17,497 nucleotides of DNA from an uncultured Prevotella sp. (GTDB lineage: Bacteria > Bacteroidota > Bacteroidia > Bacteroidales > Bacteroidaceae): assembly GCA_937916405.1 (NCBI GenBank), contig CALFUF010000082.1:1-17497 (forward strand). Reading direction: 5' to 3'. Position numbers and translations under genes: made by a program. Below, piece by piece: positions 1-7,774 of this stretch; the first letter of the stretch is position 1; the number at the start of each line of letters is the position of its first letter. Below the pieces are notes generated by a model that was given only the letters and a program-made list of their open reading frames with translations, made no database searches and was not told the DNA's origin.

Positions 1-2
1 GA

Positions 3-1199
3 CTGACAGGTTTCGCTGTGGCATGGGGTATCTTCATGCTCATCGTCCTGTTGGGGGCTGGCAACGGACTTATCAATGCCAACCTCCAACAGAGCGAGCG
101 CTTCCTGTCTAACTCGATGGTGGTCTTTGGAGGTCGCACCTCAAAACCCTATCAAGGACTGAAGGAGGGGCGGTGGATTCGTCTGCAGACACGTGATATT
201 GACGCTACAGCATCTGACTTCAAGGGAAATGTCGACGAGGTAGGTGCTAACTATAACGTGTCCACTACCATCAGTCATGGACAGGACTATATCAGTACCG
301 AAGTGACAGGTATCTATCCTAACCATACGAAGATTGACAAGACGGAGATCCTTTGTGGTCGTTTCATCAATCAGGTGGATATGCAGGAGAAGCGCAAGGT
401 ACTCGTTCTGAGTAGTAAACAGGCGAAGGAACTGGAGCCTAAGGGATATCGGAGCCTGTTGGGCAAGGATGTCAAGGTGGGCAACTTCATGTTCAAGGTC
501 ATCGGTATCTATAAGGATGAGGAGAACGGACAGGCTGAGGCTTTCTCCGCTTACTCCACGATCAAGGGTATCTATGGCGCCAATACCGACAATGCCGGGA
601 ATATCGAGTTTACGTTTCATGGCTTAGACACAGAGGAGGCAAACGAGCAGTTTGAGAAAGACTACCGCCAGCGTATCAATGCCAACCACCAGGCGCATCC
701 AGAGGATGAGAGTTCTATCTGGTTGTGGAACCGCTATACCCAGAACCTGCAAATGCAGCAGGGTATCAGTATCATTCGCACCGCCCTCTGGCTCGTAGGC
801 TTGTTCACGTTACTGAGTGGTATCGTGGGTGTCTCGAACATCATGCTGATTACGGTCAAGGAGCGTACCCATGAGTTTGGCATCCGCAAGGCGATAGGCG
901 CTAAGCCGTGGAGCATCCTCCGCCTGATTATCGTGGAGAGTGTCATCATCACCACCTTCTTCGGCTATATCGGTATGCTGTTAGGCATCTTCGCCAACGA
1001 GTATATGGATGCCACGTTAGGACATAACGAGATAGACACAGGACTCTTCAAGGCGACGATGTTCGTTGACCCTACCGTCGGACTGGATGTCTGTTTCGAG
1101 GCGACGATGGTCATGGTCATCGCCGGCACCATCGCAGGACTCATCCCCGCATTTAAAGCATCACGAATCCGCCCCATAGAGGCACTAAGAGCAGATTGA
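3..1199 (+). CDS. MacB/FtsX-type ABC transporter permease, 5'-partial
   Basis: Inner-membrane permease subunit of a tripartite ABC efflux or lipoprotein-handling system. The frame is open to the window edge: the residues before the first possible start (GTG at 18) read LTGFAVAWGIFML, the usual first membrane helix of MacB-like permeases, so the true start lies upstream. A MacB periplasmic core domain follows (about residues 25-240 of the visible part). The C-terminal FtsX domain carries the GVSNIML and KERTHEFGIRKAIGAKP motifs and three membrane helices, and ends with RIRPIEALRAD. No ATP-binding domain is fused in the visible part, unlike E. coli MacB, so a separate ATPase gene probably lies upstream. 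The next permease begins 2 nt after the stop, which indicates one transcript. The substrate cannot be told from sequence. Confidence 0.93.
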   Translation: MTGFAVAWGIFMLIVLLGAGNGLINANLQQSERFLSNSMVVFGGRTSKPYQGLKEGRWIRLQTRDIDATASDFKGNVDEVGANYNVSTTISHGQDYISTEVTGIYPNHTKIDKTEILCGRFINQVDMQEKRKVLVLSSKQAKELEPKGYRSLLGKDVKVGNFMFKVIGIYKDEENGQAEAFSAYSTIKGIYGANTDNAGNIEFTFHGLDTEEANEQFEKDYRQRINANHQAHPEDESSIWLWNRYTQNLQMQQGISIIRTALWLVGLFTLLSGIVGVSNIMLITVKERTHEFGIRKAIGAKPWSILRLIIVESVIITTFFGYIGMLLGIFANEYMDATLGHNEIDTGLFKATMFVDPTVGLDVCFEATMVMVIAGTIAGLIPAFKASRIRPIEALRAD

Positions 1200-1201
1200 C
1201 T

Positions 1202-2458
1202 ATGAGAATAGATATTGACAGTTACAGAGAGATCATCGATACGCTGACCCGTAATAAGTCACGTTCGTTTCTTACTGGCTTCGGCGTGTTCTGGGGTGTG
1301 TTTATGCTCGTAGGACTGATGGGAGGCGGAAAAGGACTGAGGGAAGGACTCAACAAGAACTTCGACGGTTTCGCACAGAATACCGTGATGATATGGGCAC
1401 AACAGACCTCCAAACCCTATAAGGGTTTCCGAAAGGGACGTTGGTGGAGTATGGACTACAAGGACATCGAGCGTCTGCACCAGCGTGTGCCAGAGTTGGA
1501 TGTGGTGGCTCCCGTCTTGTTTGCTCCTTGGGGAATGTCGAACACCGCCTATTATGGAGATCAGAAGACCACACCGAGGATGCAGGGCGTAACTCCTGAC
1601 TATGCGGAGGTCATTGCACCGAGGATGTACTATGGGCGTTATATCAACCAGATGGATATCGAGGAAGGTCGAAAGGTCTGTGTGTTAGGAAAGAAAATCT
1701 ATAAGGACCTGTTTAAGAACGGTGGCGATCCCTGTGGTCAGAAGATACGAGTGGACTCCACTTATTATGAGGTGATAGGAGTCGACTATAATACCAATAG
1801 TTCTATCAACTTCAACGGGCGTGCGGAGGAACGTGTCACCGTTCCATTGACCTTGATGCAGGCTGCCTATAACAGAGGTAATCAGGTGGATCTGATAGCA
1901 GCCACAGGTCATCAGGGAGTGGTGATGAGCAGAATAACGCCACGGATTCGTGAGACGATAGCCTATGCCCATTATGTCGACCCAACCGACGAACAGGGGG
2001 CGATGGTGTTCAATACTGAGGTGCTCTTCCAGTTGCTTGACAACCTCTTCCGGGGTGTCAATTTCCTGATATGGCTGGTGGGCTTAGGTACTTTGCTGGC
2101 TGGTGCCATTGGTGTCTCGAATATCATGATGGTCACCGTTCGTGAGCGAACGACGGAGATAGGTATCCGCCGTGCCATTGGTGCCACCCCTCGGATGATT
2201 CTCTCGCAGATTATCTCAGAGAGTATTGTGCTGACCTTGGTAGCAGGCATGAGTGGTATTCTCTTTGCCGTTGTCATCCTACAGATGGTGGAGATGGGTA
2301 ATACGGAGGACGGTATCGTGCAAGTCCATTTCCAGGTGGGTTTCTGGACTGCAATTGCCGCAACCTTGATGGTCAGCCTGATGGGTATCCTTGCAGGTCT
2401 TGCCCCTGCCTCCCGTGCTATGAGTATCAAACCCGTCGACGCGATGCGTGATGAATAA
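1202..2458 (+). CDS. MacB/FtsX-type ABC transporter permease (second subunit)
   Basis: Second permease, 418 residues, paralogous to its upstream neighbour, so the two probably act as a heterodimer in the inner membrane. I chose ATG 1202; an in-frame TTG at 1196 would overlap the previous stop and is less likely. The cytoplasmic start (MRIDIDSYREIIDTLTRNKS) leads into a first helix with LTGFGVFWGVFMLVGLMGGG. The MacB periplasmic core follows, then the FtsX domain, with GVSNIMMVTVRERTTEIGIRRAIGATP near residues 302-330 and three further helices. It ends with SIKPVDAMRDE. No ATPase domain is present. It sits between the first permease and the membrane fusion protein, the standard order for a MacAB-TolC-like export operon. 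Family assignment is firm; the exported substrate is unknown. Confidence 0.95.
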   Translation: MRIDIDSYREIIDTLTRNKSRSFLTGFGVFWGVFMLVGLMGGGKGLREGLNKNFDGFAQNTVMIWAQQTSKPYKGFRKGRWWSMDYKDIERLHQRVPELDVVAPVLFAPWGMSNTAYYGDQKTTPRMQGVTPDYAEVIAPRMYYGRYINQMDIEEGRKVCVLGKKIYKDLFKNGGDPCGQKIRVDSTYYEVIGVDYNTNSSINFNGRAEERVTVPLTLMQAAYNRGNQVDLIAATGHQGVVMSRITPRIRETIAYAHYVDPTDEQGAMVFNTEVLFQLLDNLFRGVNFLIWLVGLGTLLAGAIGVSNIMMVTVRERTTEIGIRRAIGATPRMILSQIISESIVLTLVAGMSGILFAVVILQMVEMGNTEDGIVQVHFQVGFWTAIAATLMVSLMGILAGLAPASRAMSIKPVDAMRDE

Positions 2459-2462
2459 TCGC

Positions 2463-2485
2463 AATATCGTAATATCGTAATATCG
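2463..2485 (+). repeat. 8-bp tandem repeat (AATATCGT, nearly 3 copies)
   Basis: The unit AATATCGT occurs twice in full and a third time lacking its last base. It fills most of the 43-nt gap between the second permease and the fusion-protein gene. No promoter motif or hairpin accompanies it. Confidence 0.8.
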
Positions 2486-2501
2486 AAAAATAAATCACAA
2501 T

Positions 2502-3614
2502 ATGAAAAAGTACAGGAAACTGATTATCGCAACTATTATTGCTTTGATCTTCATTGGGACCTTCGTGTTCCTATGGCAAAAGTCACAACCCCAAGAGATT
2601 GTGTATAATGAGTTCACACCAGAGATGGGTGAGGTGAGGAAGACCACCATCATCACGGGTAAGATAGAGCCTCGCAATGAGGTAAATGTCAAGCCGCAGA
2701 TCAGTGGCATCATCACAGAACTGCTGAAGGAGCCTGGCGACTATGTGCAGGCTGGTGAGATTATCGCCAAGGTGAAGGTCATTCCCGATATGGCACAACT
2801 CAGTTCGGCGGAGAGTCGTGTGCGCCTTGCTAACATCAACTTGAAACAGGCGCAGGTTGACTATGAGCGAGAGAAGAACCTCTACGACCAGCAACTGGTG
2901 TCTGCCGATGAGTTTGACAAGATCAAACAGGCGATGAACCAGGCGAGGGAAGAGGTCTCTGCCTCACAGGATGCTTTGCAGGTAGTCCGTGATGGTGTGT
3001 CAAGGTCGAATGCCAGTGCGTCGTCCACGCTTGTCCGCTCCACCATCAGCGGTATCATTCTCGATATCCCTGTGAAGGTGGGTAATTCTGTTATCAACAG
3101 CAATACTTTCAACGACGGTACCACTATCGCCTCGGTAGCGAATATGAACGACCTTATCTTCCGTGGTAATATCGACGAGACGGAGGTGGGACAACTTTAT
3201 AGCGGTATACCCATGAAGATTACCATTGGTGCCTTGCAGGACTTGAAGTTCGACGCCTCTTTGGAGTATATCTCCCCCAAGGCTGTGGAGAATAACGGTG
3301 CCAACCAGTTTGAGATCAAGGCGGCGGTGAAGGTGGCGAAGGATGACAAGTTGCGTTCCGGCTATTCCGCTAATGCGGAGATTATCCTCGCCCAGGTGGA
3401 GAAGGCACTGACTATTCCAGAGAGTGCCATTGAGTTCTCTGGCGACTCCACCTTCGTATATATTATAAAAGGTACGGGCGCGAAGAAAGAGTATGAGCGT
3501 CGTGCTGTGACCACCGGACTTAGCGACGGTGTGAATATCGAGATTAAGAAAGGACTGACCACCAAGGACAAGGTGCGTGGTCCACAGATTGTAGCAGAGA
3601 CGAAGGAGGAATAA
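2502..3614 (+). CDS. HlyD/MacA-like periplasmic membrane fusion protein
   Basis: Adaptor protein of 370 residues that bridges the inner-membrane permeases and the TolC-like channel across the periplasm. An uncleaved membrane helix lies at about residues 7-24. The first lipoyl half follows (about 55-92; VKPQISGIITELLKEPGDYV is typical), then a coiled-coil hairpin rich in Ala, Gln and Glu (about 97-170). The second lipoyl half is at about 177-212 (STISGIILDIPVKVGNSV). Beta-barrel and membrane-proximal domains complete the protein (FRGNIDETEVGQL, then LTIPESAIEF). Length and domain order are those of the RND/MacA adaptor family. It lies 43 nt after the permease, across a small tandem repeat, and 3 nt before the outer membrane factor, so all four genes probably share one transcript. 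Confidence 0.95.
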   Translation: MKKYRKLIIATIIALIFIGTFVFLWQKSQPQEIVYNEFTPEMGEVRKTTIITGKIEPRNEVNVKPQISGIITELLKEPGDYVQAGEIIAKVKVIPDMAQLSSAESRVRLANINLKQAQVDYEREKNLYDQQLVSADEFDKIKQAMNQAREEVSASQDALQVVRDGVSRSNASASSTLVRSTISGIILDIPVKVGNSVINSNTFNDGTTIASVANMNDLIFRGNIDETEVGQLYSGIPMKITIGALQDLKFDASLEYISPKAVENNGANQFEIKAAVKVAKDDKLRSGYSANAEIILAQVEKALTIPESAIEFSGDSTFVYIIKGTGAKKEYERRAVTTGLSDGVNIEIKKGLTTKDKVRGPQIVAETKEE

Positions 3615-3617
3615 GCG

Positions 3618-4940
3618 ATGAGGAGATTTTATATTCTAGTAATACTAGGCATTCTAGTTCATCTAGGCATCCTAGCCCAGCAAACGTGGACGCTCCGCCA
3701 GTGTACGGAGTATGCCATCAGTCATAATCTGGGCATCCGGCAGCGTGATAACCAGCGTCGCCAACAGGAACTACAGTTGTCGACGGCAAAGAACAGCCGT
3801 TTGCCTGACTTGAACGCACAGGCAGGGGAGTCGTTCTCCTTTGGTCGTGGGTTGACAATGGATAACACCTATACCAATCGTAGTACCAGTTCCACCTCTT
3901 TCAGCATCGGCACTAGCATTCCGTTGTTTACTGGTTTCCAGATACCCAATACCATCAAACTCAACCAGTTGAACCTTGAGGCGGCAACGCAGGACTTAGA
4001 GAAGGCGAAGAATGATATCCGTATGCAGGTGGCACAGGCTTATGTGCAGATTCTCTATGATATGGAGATTGCCGATGTCGCTGTGCGTCAAGTGGAGATT
4101 GACTCCATGCAGGTGACACGTCTGAAGTCTTTCTTGGAGAATGGTAAGGCGAGTGGTGCCGAGGTGTCGCAGCAGAAGGCGACCCTGGCGCAGAGCCAGT
4201 TGACGGCAACCCAGGCGCATAACAATCTCCAGTTGTCGATGCTTGCCTTGACGCAGTTGCTGGAACTGCCCACCCCCGATGGGTTCTCGGTGGTACGTCC
4301 TGATCTGGTTAATCAGAATATTCTGACTATTCCGAGTAATCCGAATATAATCTATCAGGAGGCACTCGCTTTCAAACCTGAGGTCAAAGCGGAGCAGTTA
4401 CGCCTTGATGCCACCGAGAAGAGCATCAAGATAGCGCAGGCGGGACTTTATCCGACGCTCTCATTGAATGGCGGATTACAGACCAACTATTATAAGACGA
4501 GTGGGATGCAGCAGGATGGTTTCGGCACCCAGTTGAAGAACAACTTCGCACAGTATATCGGACTGAATCTGAACATCCCCATCTTTAATCGCTTCTCGAC
4601 CCGTAACAATATCCGTTCCGCTCGAATCGACCGTGAGACCCAGCAGTTGCAGTTGGATAACGTGAAGAAGACACTTTACAAGGAGATTCAGCAGGTGTAC
4701 TATAACGCTGTCGCCGCCCAGGCGAAGTATGAGAGCAGTGAGGCAGCCCGTAAGTCAAGTGAGGATGCCTTCACACTTGCCCAGGCGAAATATGAGAATG
4801 GCAAGGCAACGATTACGGAGTTCAATGAGGCGAAGAACCGTTTCCTGAAAGCGGAGAGTGATCTCGTACAGGCTCGTTATGAATTCCTCTACCAGACGAC
4901 CCTCCTTGATTTCTATCGGGGGAAGGAGTTGGATTTTTAA
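3618..4940 (+). CDS. TolC-family outer membrane efflux protein
   Basis: Outer-membrane channel component of 440 residues, with two OEP repeats. The signal peptide is at residues 1-20, with likely cleavage before QQTWTL. The mature start WTLRQCTEYAISHNLGIRQR is the usual opening of Bacteroidetes TolC homologues. Long amphipathic helices of the periplasmic barrel follow, rich in Gln, Ala and Glu (for example VAQAYVQILYDMEIADVAVR and the C-terminal AQAKYENGKATITEFNEAKN). It closes the ABC efflux operon, starting 3 nt after the fusion-protein stop and followed by a strong hairpin terminator. An oddity is that the hydrophobic core of the signal peptide is encoded by five copies of a 9-nt CTAG-containing unit, with Leu as CTA in every copy; the unit is listed separately. 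Confidence 0.95.
   Translation: MRRFYILVILGILVHLGILAQQTWTLRQCTEYAISHNLGIRQRDNQRRQQELQLSTAKNSRLPDLNAQAGESFSFGRGLTMDNTYTNRSTSSTSFSIGTSIPLFTGFQIPNTIKLNQLNLEAATQDLEKAKNDIRMQVAQAYVQILYDMEIADVAVRQVEIDSMQVTRLKSFLENGKASGAEVSQQKATLAQSQLTATQAHNNLQLSMLALTQLLELPTPDGFSVVRPDLVNQNILTIPSNPNIIYQEALAFKPEVKAEQLRLDATEKSIKIAQAGLYPTLSLNGGLQTNYYKTSGMQQDGFGTQLKNNFAQYIGLNLNIPIFNRFSTRNNIRSARIDRETQQLQLDNVKKTLYKEIQQVYYNAVAAQAKYESSEAARKSSEDAFTLAQAKYENGKATITEFNEAKNRFLKAESDLVQARYEFLYQTTLLDFYRGKELDF
3633..3677 (+). repeat. 9-nt in-frame tandem repeat (5 degenerate copies) inside the TolC signal peptide
   Basis: Five consecutive 9-nt units follow the pattern ATnCTAGnn (one starts CAT). They encode Ile/His-Leu-Val/Gly/Ala triplets: ILV, ILG, ILV, HLG, ILA. 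CTAG occurs five times in 39 nt, while I noticed only a few others in the rest of the window. Confidence 0.75.
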
Positions 4941-4966
4941 ATAAACACACTCTTGTTATTGAAACG

Positions 4967-5000
4967 AAAGCGGAGCACTGTGATAGTGCTCCGCTTTTTT
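4967..5000 (+). terminator. Rho-independent terminator, probably bidirectional
   Basis: A perfect 12-bp stem (4967-4978 with 4986-4997; core GCGGAGCAC/GTGCTCCGC) has a 7-nt loop and six T at 4995-5000. It ends the efflux operon. It lies between converging genes, 2 nt from the galactanase stop, and the A-rich left arm gives a weaker T tract for the minus strand. Confidence 0.9.
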
Positions 5001-5002
5001 GT

Positions 5003-6298
5003 TTATTTGACAATGATCTTTTGTCCGTTGTTGATATAGATACCCTTCGAGGTGGGCTTATTGGTCATCCGTCTACCACTCAGGTCATACCAGGTGTTGT
5101 CCTCAGGAGCAGCGTATCTAAGACCGCTGATGCCAGAACTACCTCCTACAAAGGCTTTCAGTTCGGTGATGGCAGGCATCACTTTACCTGCAGGATAGTT
5201 ATAGGTGATACCGTCCTTTCCGTTGACTTTCGCATCATCATTGAACAGGCTAGCGTTATACCAATCGTCACTCACACGTTTTGTATTCCAGTCGAGTCCG
5301 TTCTCACAGGCCTCCATCCACCACCAGTACAAACCAGTCACTTTCTCATGTTGATTCAACACCTCAATAAGTGCTTTTGTGAAAGCCTGTTGTCCTTCTG
5401 GGCTAATGGGGTATGTTGCTGAGAGATCTATTCCGTCACTACCAAAGTCAGAGGTCTGCCAAGCATAGTAGTAACCAGTTTCCACAATCATGATGTCCTT
5501 ATTAAAACTCTCAGCCTTGGTCAATGCTGCCTCCAACTTGGTGAAGTCTCCATGATAAAATGGGTAGTAACTCATGCCAATGATATCGTAATCTACCTCA
5601 GCATTATTCATGTCCTGATAGAAGGAATTGATATAGTTTGGTCTGGCAACACGTTCTGTATGCAGGATGATTTTGGCAGAAGGGCATATCTCCCTGCATG
5701 CTTGTCCTGCTTTTTTCAGCAGTGAGGTAAAGCGGGTGCGGTTTGCCTCTTGCCCTGCATAGTATTTCTTGAGACTGCTACTGCTTGCTGTCTTGACACC
5801 CCATAGCATACCATAACTAATTTCATTGCCAGTCTGGATGAAGTCAGGAGTCGCTCCTGCCTCTACCAACACTTGCAAAGCGGCTTTTGTATAGTCATAG
5901 ATTTGCGTATAGAGGTCTTCGTCACTAAGGCTCTTCCATGCGTCGGGAGTCCATTGCTTAGCGGGATCAGCCCAAGTGTCACTATAATGGAAGTCCAGGA
6001 CGAAACTCATGCCTTTCTCTTTGATGCGTTTGCCCAGGTCCTTTACATAGTCCAAGTCTTGACAGGCAGCAATATCACCACTCTTAGTAGGATCTACAAA
6101 CAGACGGACACGCATGGAGTTCAGTCCTTGTTCCTTGAAGAACCCCAACATATCGGTAATACTATTACCGTTGAGGTCGTAATACTTGGCACCGTTTGTC
6201 TCATACTTTGTGAGCAGCGAGATGTCGCCGCCCACATATTTCTGGGCGAAGCAGCAAATGGGTGCCCATAACATCAATAGTAGTAGTTTTTTTCTCAT
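5003..6298 (-). CDS. Secreted arabinogalactan endo-1,4-beta-galactanase (GH53)
   Basis: Glycoside hydrolase family 53 enzyme of 431 residues, expected to cleave beta-1,4-galactan side chains of pectin (type I arabinogalactan). The signal peptide is at residues 1-18, cleaved before QKYVGG. Family motifs are GGDISLL (23-29), DFHYSDTWADP (102-112), the acid/base Glu159 in QTGNEISYG and the nucleophile Glu273 in IVETGYYY. After the barrel, about residues 395-431 form a short tail (WYDLSGRR...KGIYINNGQK). This tail is common on secreted Prevotella proteins and resembles the type IX sorting domain; porT also lies in this window. No SusC/SusD pair or other glycosidase is adjacent. The gene begins 12 nt after the small basic protein gene and is probably co-transcribed with it. 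Enzyme family is confident; polymer preference follows the family. Confidence 0.93.
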   Translation of the reverse strand: MRKKLLLLMLWAPICCFAQKYVGGDISLLTKYETNGAKYYDLNGNSITDMLGFFKEQGLNSMRVRLFVDPTKSGDIAACQDLDYVKDLGKRIKEKGMSFVLDFHYSDTWADPAKQWTPDAWKSLSDEDLYTQIYDYTKAALQVLVEAGATPDFIQTGNEISYGMLWGVKTASSSSLKKYYAGQEANRTRFTSLLKKAGQACREICPSAKIILHTERVARPNYINSFYQDMNNAEVDYDIIGMSYYPFYHGDFTKLEAALTKAESFNKDIMIVETGYYYAWQTSDFGSDGIDLSATYPISPEGQQAFTKALIEVLNQHEKVTGLYWWWMEACENGLDWNTKRVSDDWYNASLFNDDAKVNGKDGITYNYPAGKVMPAITELKAFVGGSSGISGLRYAAPEDNTWYDLSGRRMTNKPTSKGIYINNGQKIIVK

Positions 6299-6310
6299 AT
6301 TCTTAGTCTC

Positions 6311-6508
6311 CTATTTCTTATGCCTGTTGGCACGTTGCTCACGGTATTTAGCCTTCTGCCGTGCAGAGCCGCTACCGTGGGCACCCGTGATGTATTTCTT
6401 TTTCTTCGCCTTGGTCTTCACCTTGTCGTCCTCCTTGCGGGGACCGCCGCCACGACCAAACGAGATGCCATTCTCCAGTATCAACAGGAAATCGTCTTCC
6501 TTACTCAT
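6311..6508 (-). CDS. Small basic protein of unknown function (65 aa)
   Basis: I do not recognise a family. The acidic-hydrophobic N-terminus (MSKEDDFLLILENGISFG) is followed by a glycine-rich turn, RGGGPRKED. The rest is strongly basic, with a KTKAKKKK cluster, GAHGSGSAR, and an end rich in Lys, Arg and Gln. There is no signal peptide or membrane helix. The basic second half suggests a nucleic-acid or ribosome contact, but this is inference. It sits between the AICAR transformylase gene (50 nt upstream, across a tandem repeat) and the galactanase gene (12 nt downstream), all on one strand. Its sensible start, compositional order and tight spacing support a real gene. The opposite strand also has open frames here, but none looks like a protein. 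Confidence 0.7.
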   Translation of the reverse strand: MSKEDDFLLILENGISFGRGGGPRKEDDKVKTKAKKKKYITGAHGSGSARQKAKYREQRANRHKK

Positions 6509-6520
6509 AGTTTTTTTGAT

Positions 6521-6547
6521 TATAGTTCCTATAGTTCCTATAGTCCC
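6521..6547. repeat. 9-bp tandem repeat (TATAGTTCC, 3 copies)
   Basis: There are two exact copies of TATAGTTCC and a third with one change (TATAGTCCC), followed by a partial TATAT. They occupy about half of the 50-nt gap between the AICAR transformylase gene and the small basic protein gene. Each junction of units creates the palindrome CTATAG. Confidence 0.8.
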
Positions 6548-6558
6548 TATATTTATTA

Positions 6559-7746
6559 TTAATGATGGAAAAGCCTTACCCCAGTGAATGCCATGGCGAT
6601 GCCGTATTTGTCGCAGGTCATGATGACATGGTCGTCACGGACACTGCCGCCTGCCTGGGCAATGAACTCAACACCGCTCTTATGGGCACGCTCGATATTA
6701 TCGCCGAAGGGGAAGAAAGCGTCAGAGCCTAAGGCAACCTTCGTGTTCTGGGCAATCCACTCTTTCTTCTCTGCGAGGGTCAGTACCTCGGGCTGCTCGG
6801 TGAAGAACTGCTGCCAGGCACCGTCACGCAACACGTCATCGTGCTCGTCCTCTGAGATATATACGTCGATGGTATTGTCACGGTCGGCACGACGGATGCC
6901 CTCCTTGAAAGGAAGTGCCATCACTTTCGGATGCTGGCGCAACCACCAGATGTCTGCCTTGTTACCGGCAAGGCGGGTACAGTGGATGCGGCTCTGCTGT
7001 CCGGCACCGATACCGATAGCCTGTCCGTCCTTCACATAGCAGACGGAGTTCGACTGGGTGTATTTCAGTGTGATGAGGGCGATAATCAGGTCACGCTTTG
7101 CCTCGGCGGAGAATGTCTTGTTCTGGGTGGGGATATTCTCGAACAGTGCGGGGTCGTCGAGTTTGATCTCGTTGCGTCCCTGCTCGAAAGTGATACCAAA
7201 TACCTGCTTGCGCTCTACAGGCTCAGGCTGGTAGTTCGGGTCAATCTTGATGACGTTATACGTTCCCTTACGCTTGTCCTTGAGAATCTCGATAGCCTCT
7301 GCGGTATAGTCCGGAGCAATCACACCGTCGCTCACCTCACGTTTCAGGATGAGTGCCGTAGTGGCATCACAGGTATCGGAGAGTGCCACGAAATCACCAT
7401 ACGATGACATACGGTCGGCACCACGGGCTCTGGCATAGGCACAGGCAATGGGGGAGTCGTCGAGACCTTTCACGTCATCCACGAAATAGATTTTCTTGAG
7501 GGTATCGCTCAAAGGCAGTCCGACAGCGGCACCGGCAGGACTGACATGCTTGAACGAGGCAGCGGCGGGCAGACCCGTAGCAGCCTTTAACTCCTTCACC
7601 AGTTGCCAGGCATTGAAGGCGTCGAGGAAATTGATATATCCTGGACGACCATTAATCACTTCGATGGGTAACTCGCCTTCTGTCATAAAGATGCGAGAGG
7701 GCTTTTGATTCGGATTGCATCCGTACTTCAGTTGTAGTTCTTTCAT
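6559..7746 (-). CDS. Stand-alone AICAR transformylase-type protein (PurH C-terminal domain homologue)
   Basis: A 395-residue protein that matches the formyltransferase part of PurH, the step that formylates AICAR with 10-formyl-THF in purine synthesis. It lacks the N-terminal MGS-like IMP cyclohydrolase domain. The catalytic Lys-His pair is present (K66-H67 in FKHVSPAGAA). Other conserved blocks are NSVCYVKDGQAIGIGAGQQS, IHCTRLAGNKADIWWLRQHP and AFFPFGDNIERAHKSGVEFI followed by AQAGGSVRDD. I chose ATG 7746: an upstream in-frame ATG at 7812 would lie upstream of the predicted promoter and add 22 unrelated residues. Similar short versions occur in Bacteroidetes and Clostridia, so I read it as a genuine single-domain form, not a fragment. 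Whether it replaces or supplements a full-length PurH elsewhere cannot be seen. Confidence 0.88.
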   Translation of the reverse strand: MKELQLKYGCNPNQKPSRIFMTEGELPIEVINGRPGYINFLDAFNAWQLVKELKAATGLPAAASFKHVSPAGAAVGLPLSDTLKKIYFVDDVKGLDDSPIACAYARARGADRMSSYGDFVALSDTCDATTALILKREVSDGVIAPDYTAEAIEILKDKRKGTYNVIKIDPNYQPEPVERKQVFGITFEQGRNEIKLDDPALFENIPTQNKTFSAEAKRDLIIALITLKYTQSNSVCYVKDGQAIGIGAGQQSRIHCTRLAGNKADIWWLRQHPKVMALPFKEGIRRADRDNTIDVYISEDEHDDVLRDGAWQQFFTEQPEVLTLAEKKEWIAQNTKVALGSDAFFPFGDNIERAHKSGVEFIAQAGGSVRDDHVIMTCDKYGIAMAFTGVRLFHH

Positions 7747-7774
7747 TATATATAATGTGTATAGTTTCTGGGTA

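Noticed and set aside
141..620. 159-codon open frame on the minus strand
   Set aside because: It lies wholly inside the first permease gene, shows no family features, and is a typical antisense shadow of a GC-balanced coding region. The same holds for 1972-2430 and 2583-2894.
2463..6547. Short repeats as remnants of a CRISPR array
   Set aside because: The units are 8-9 bp, directly abutting and without spacers, and no cas genes are present.
6186..6587. Plus-strand frames of 133 and 80 codons (6186-6587 and 6320-6562)
   Set aside because: They run antisense to the galactanase start and the small basic protein and read through the 9-bp repeat (VPIVPIVPI). Their composition is not protein-like.
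6559..7746. Truncated purH pseudogene
   Set aside because: The frame is intact and conserved through the catalytic blocks, has a consensus promoter at the right distance, and matches the length of known single-domain homologues.
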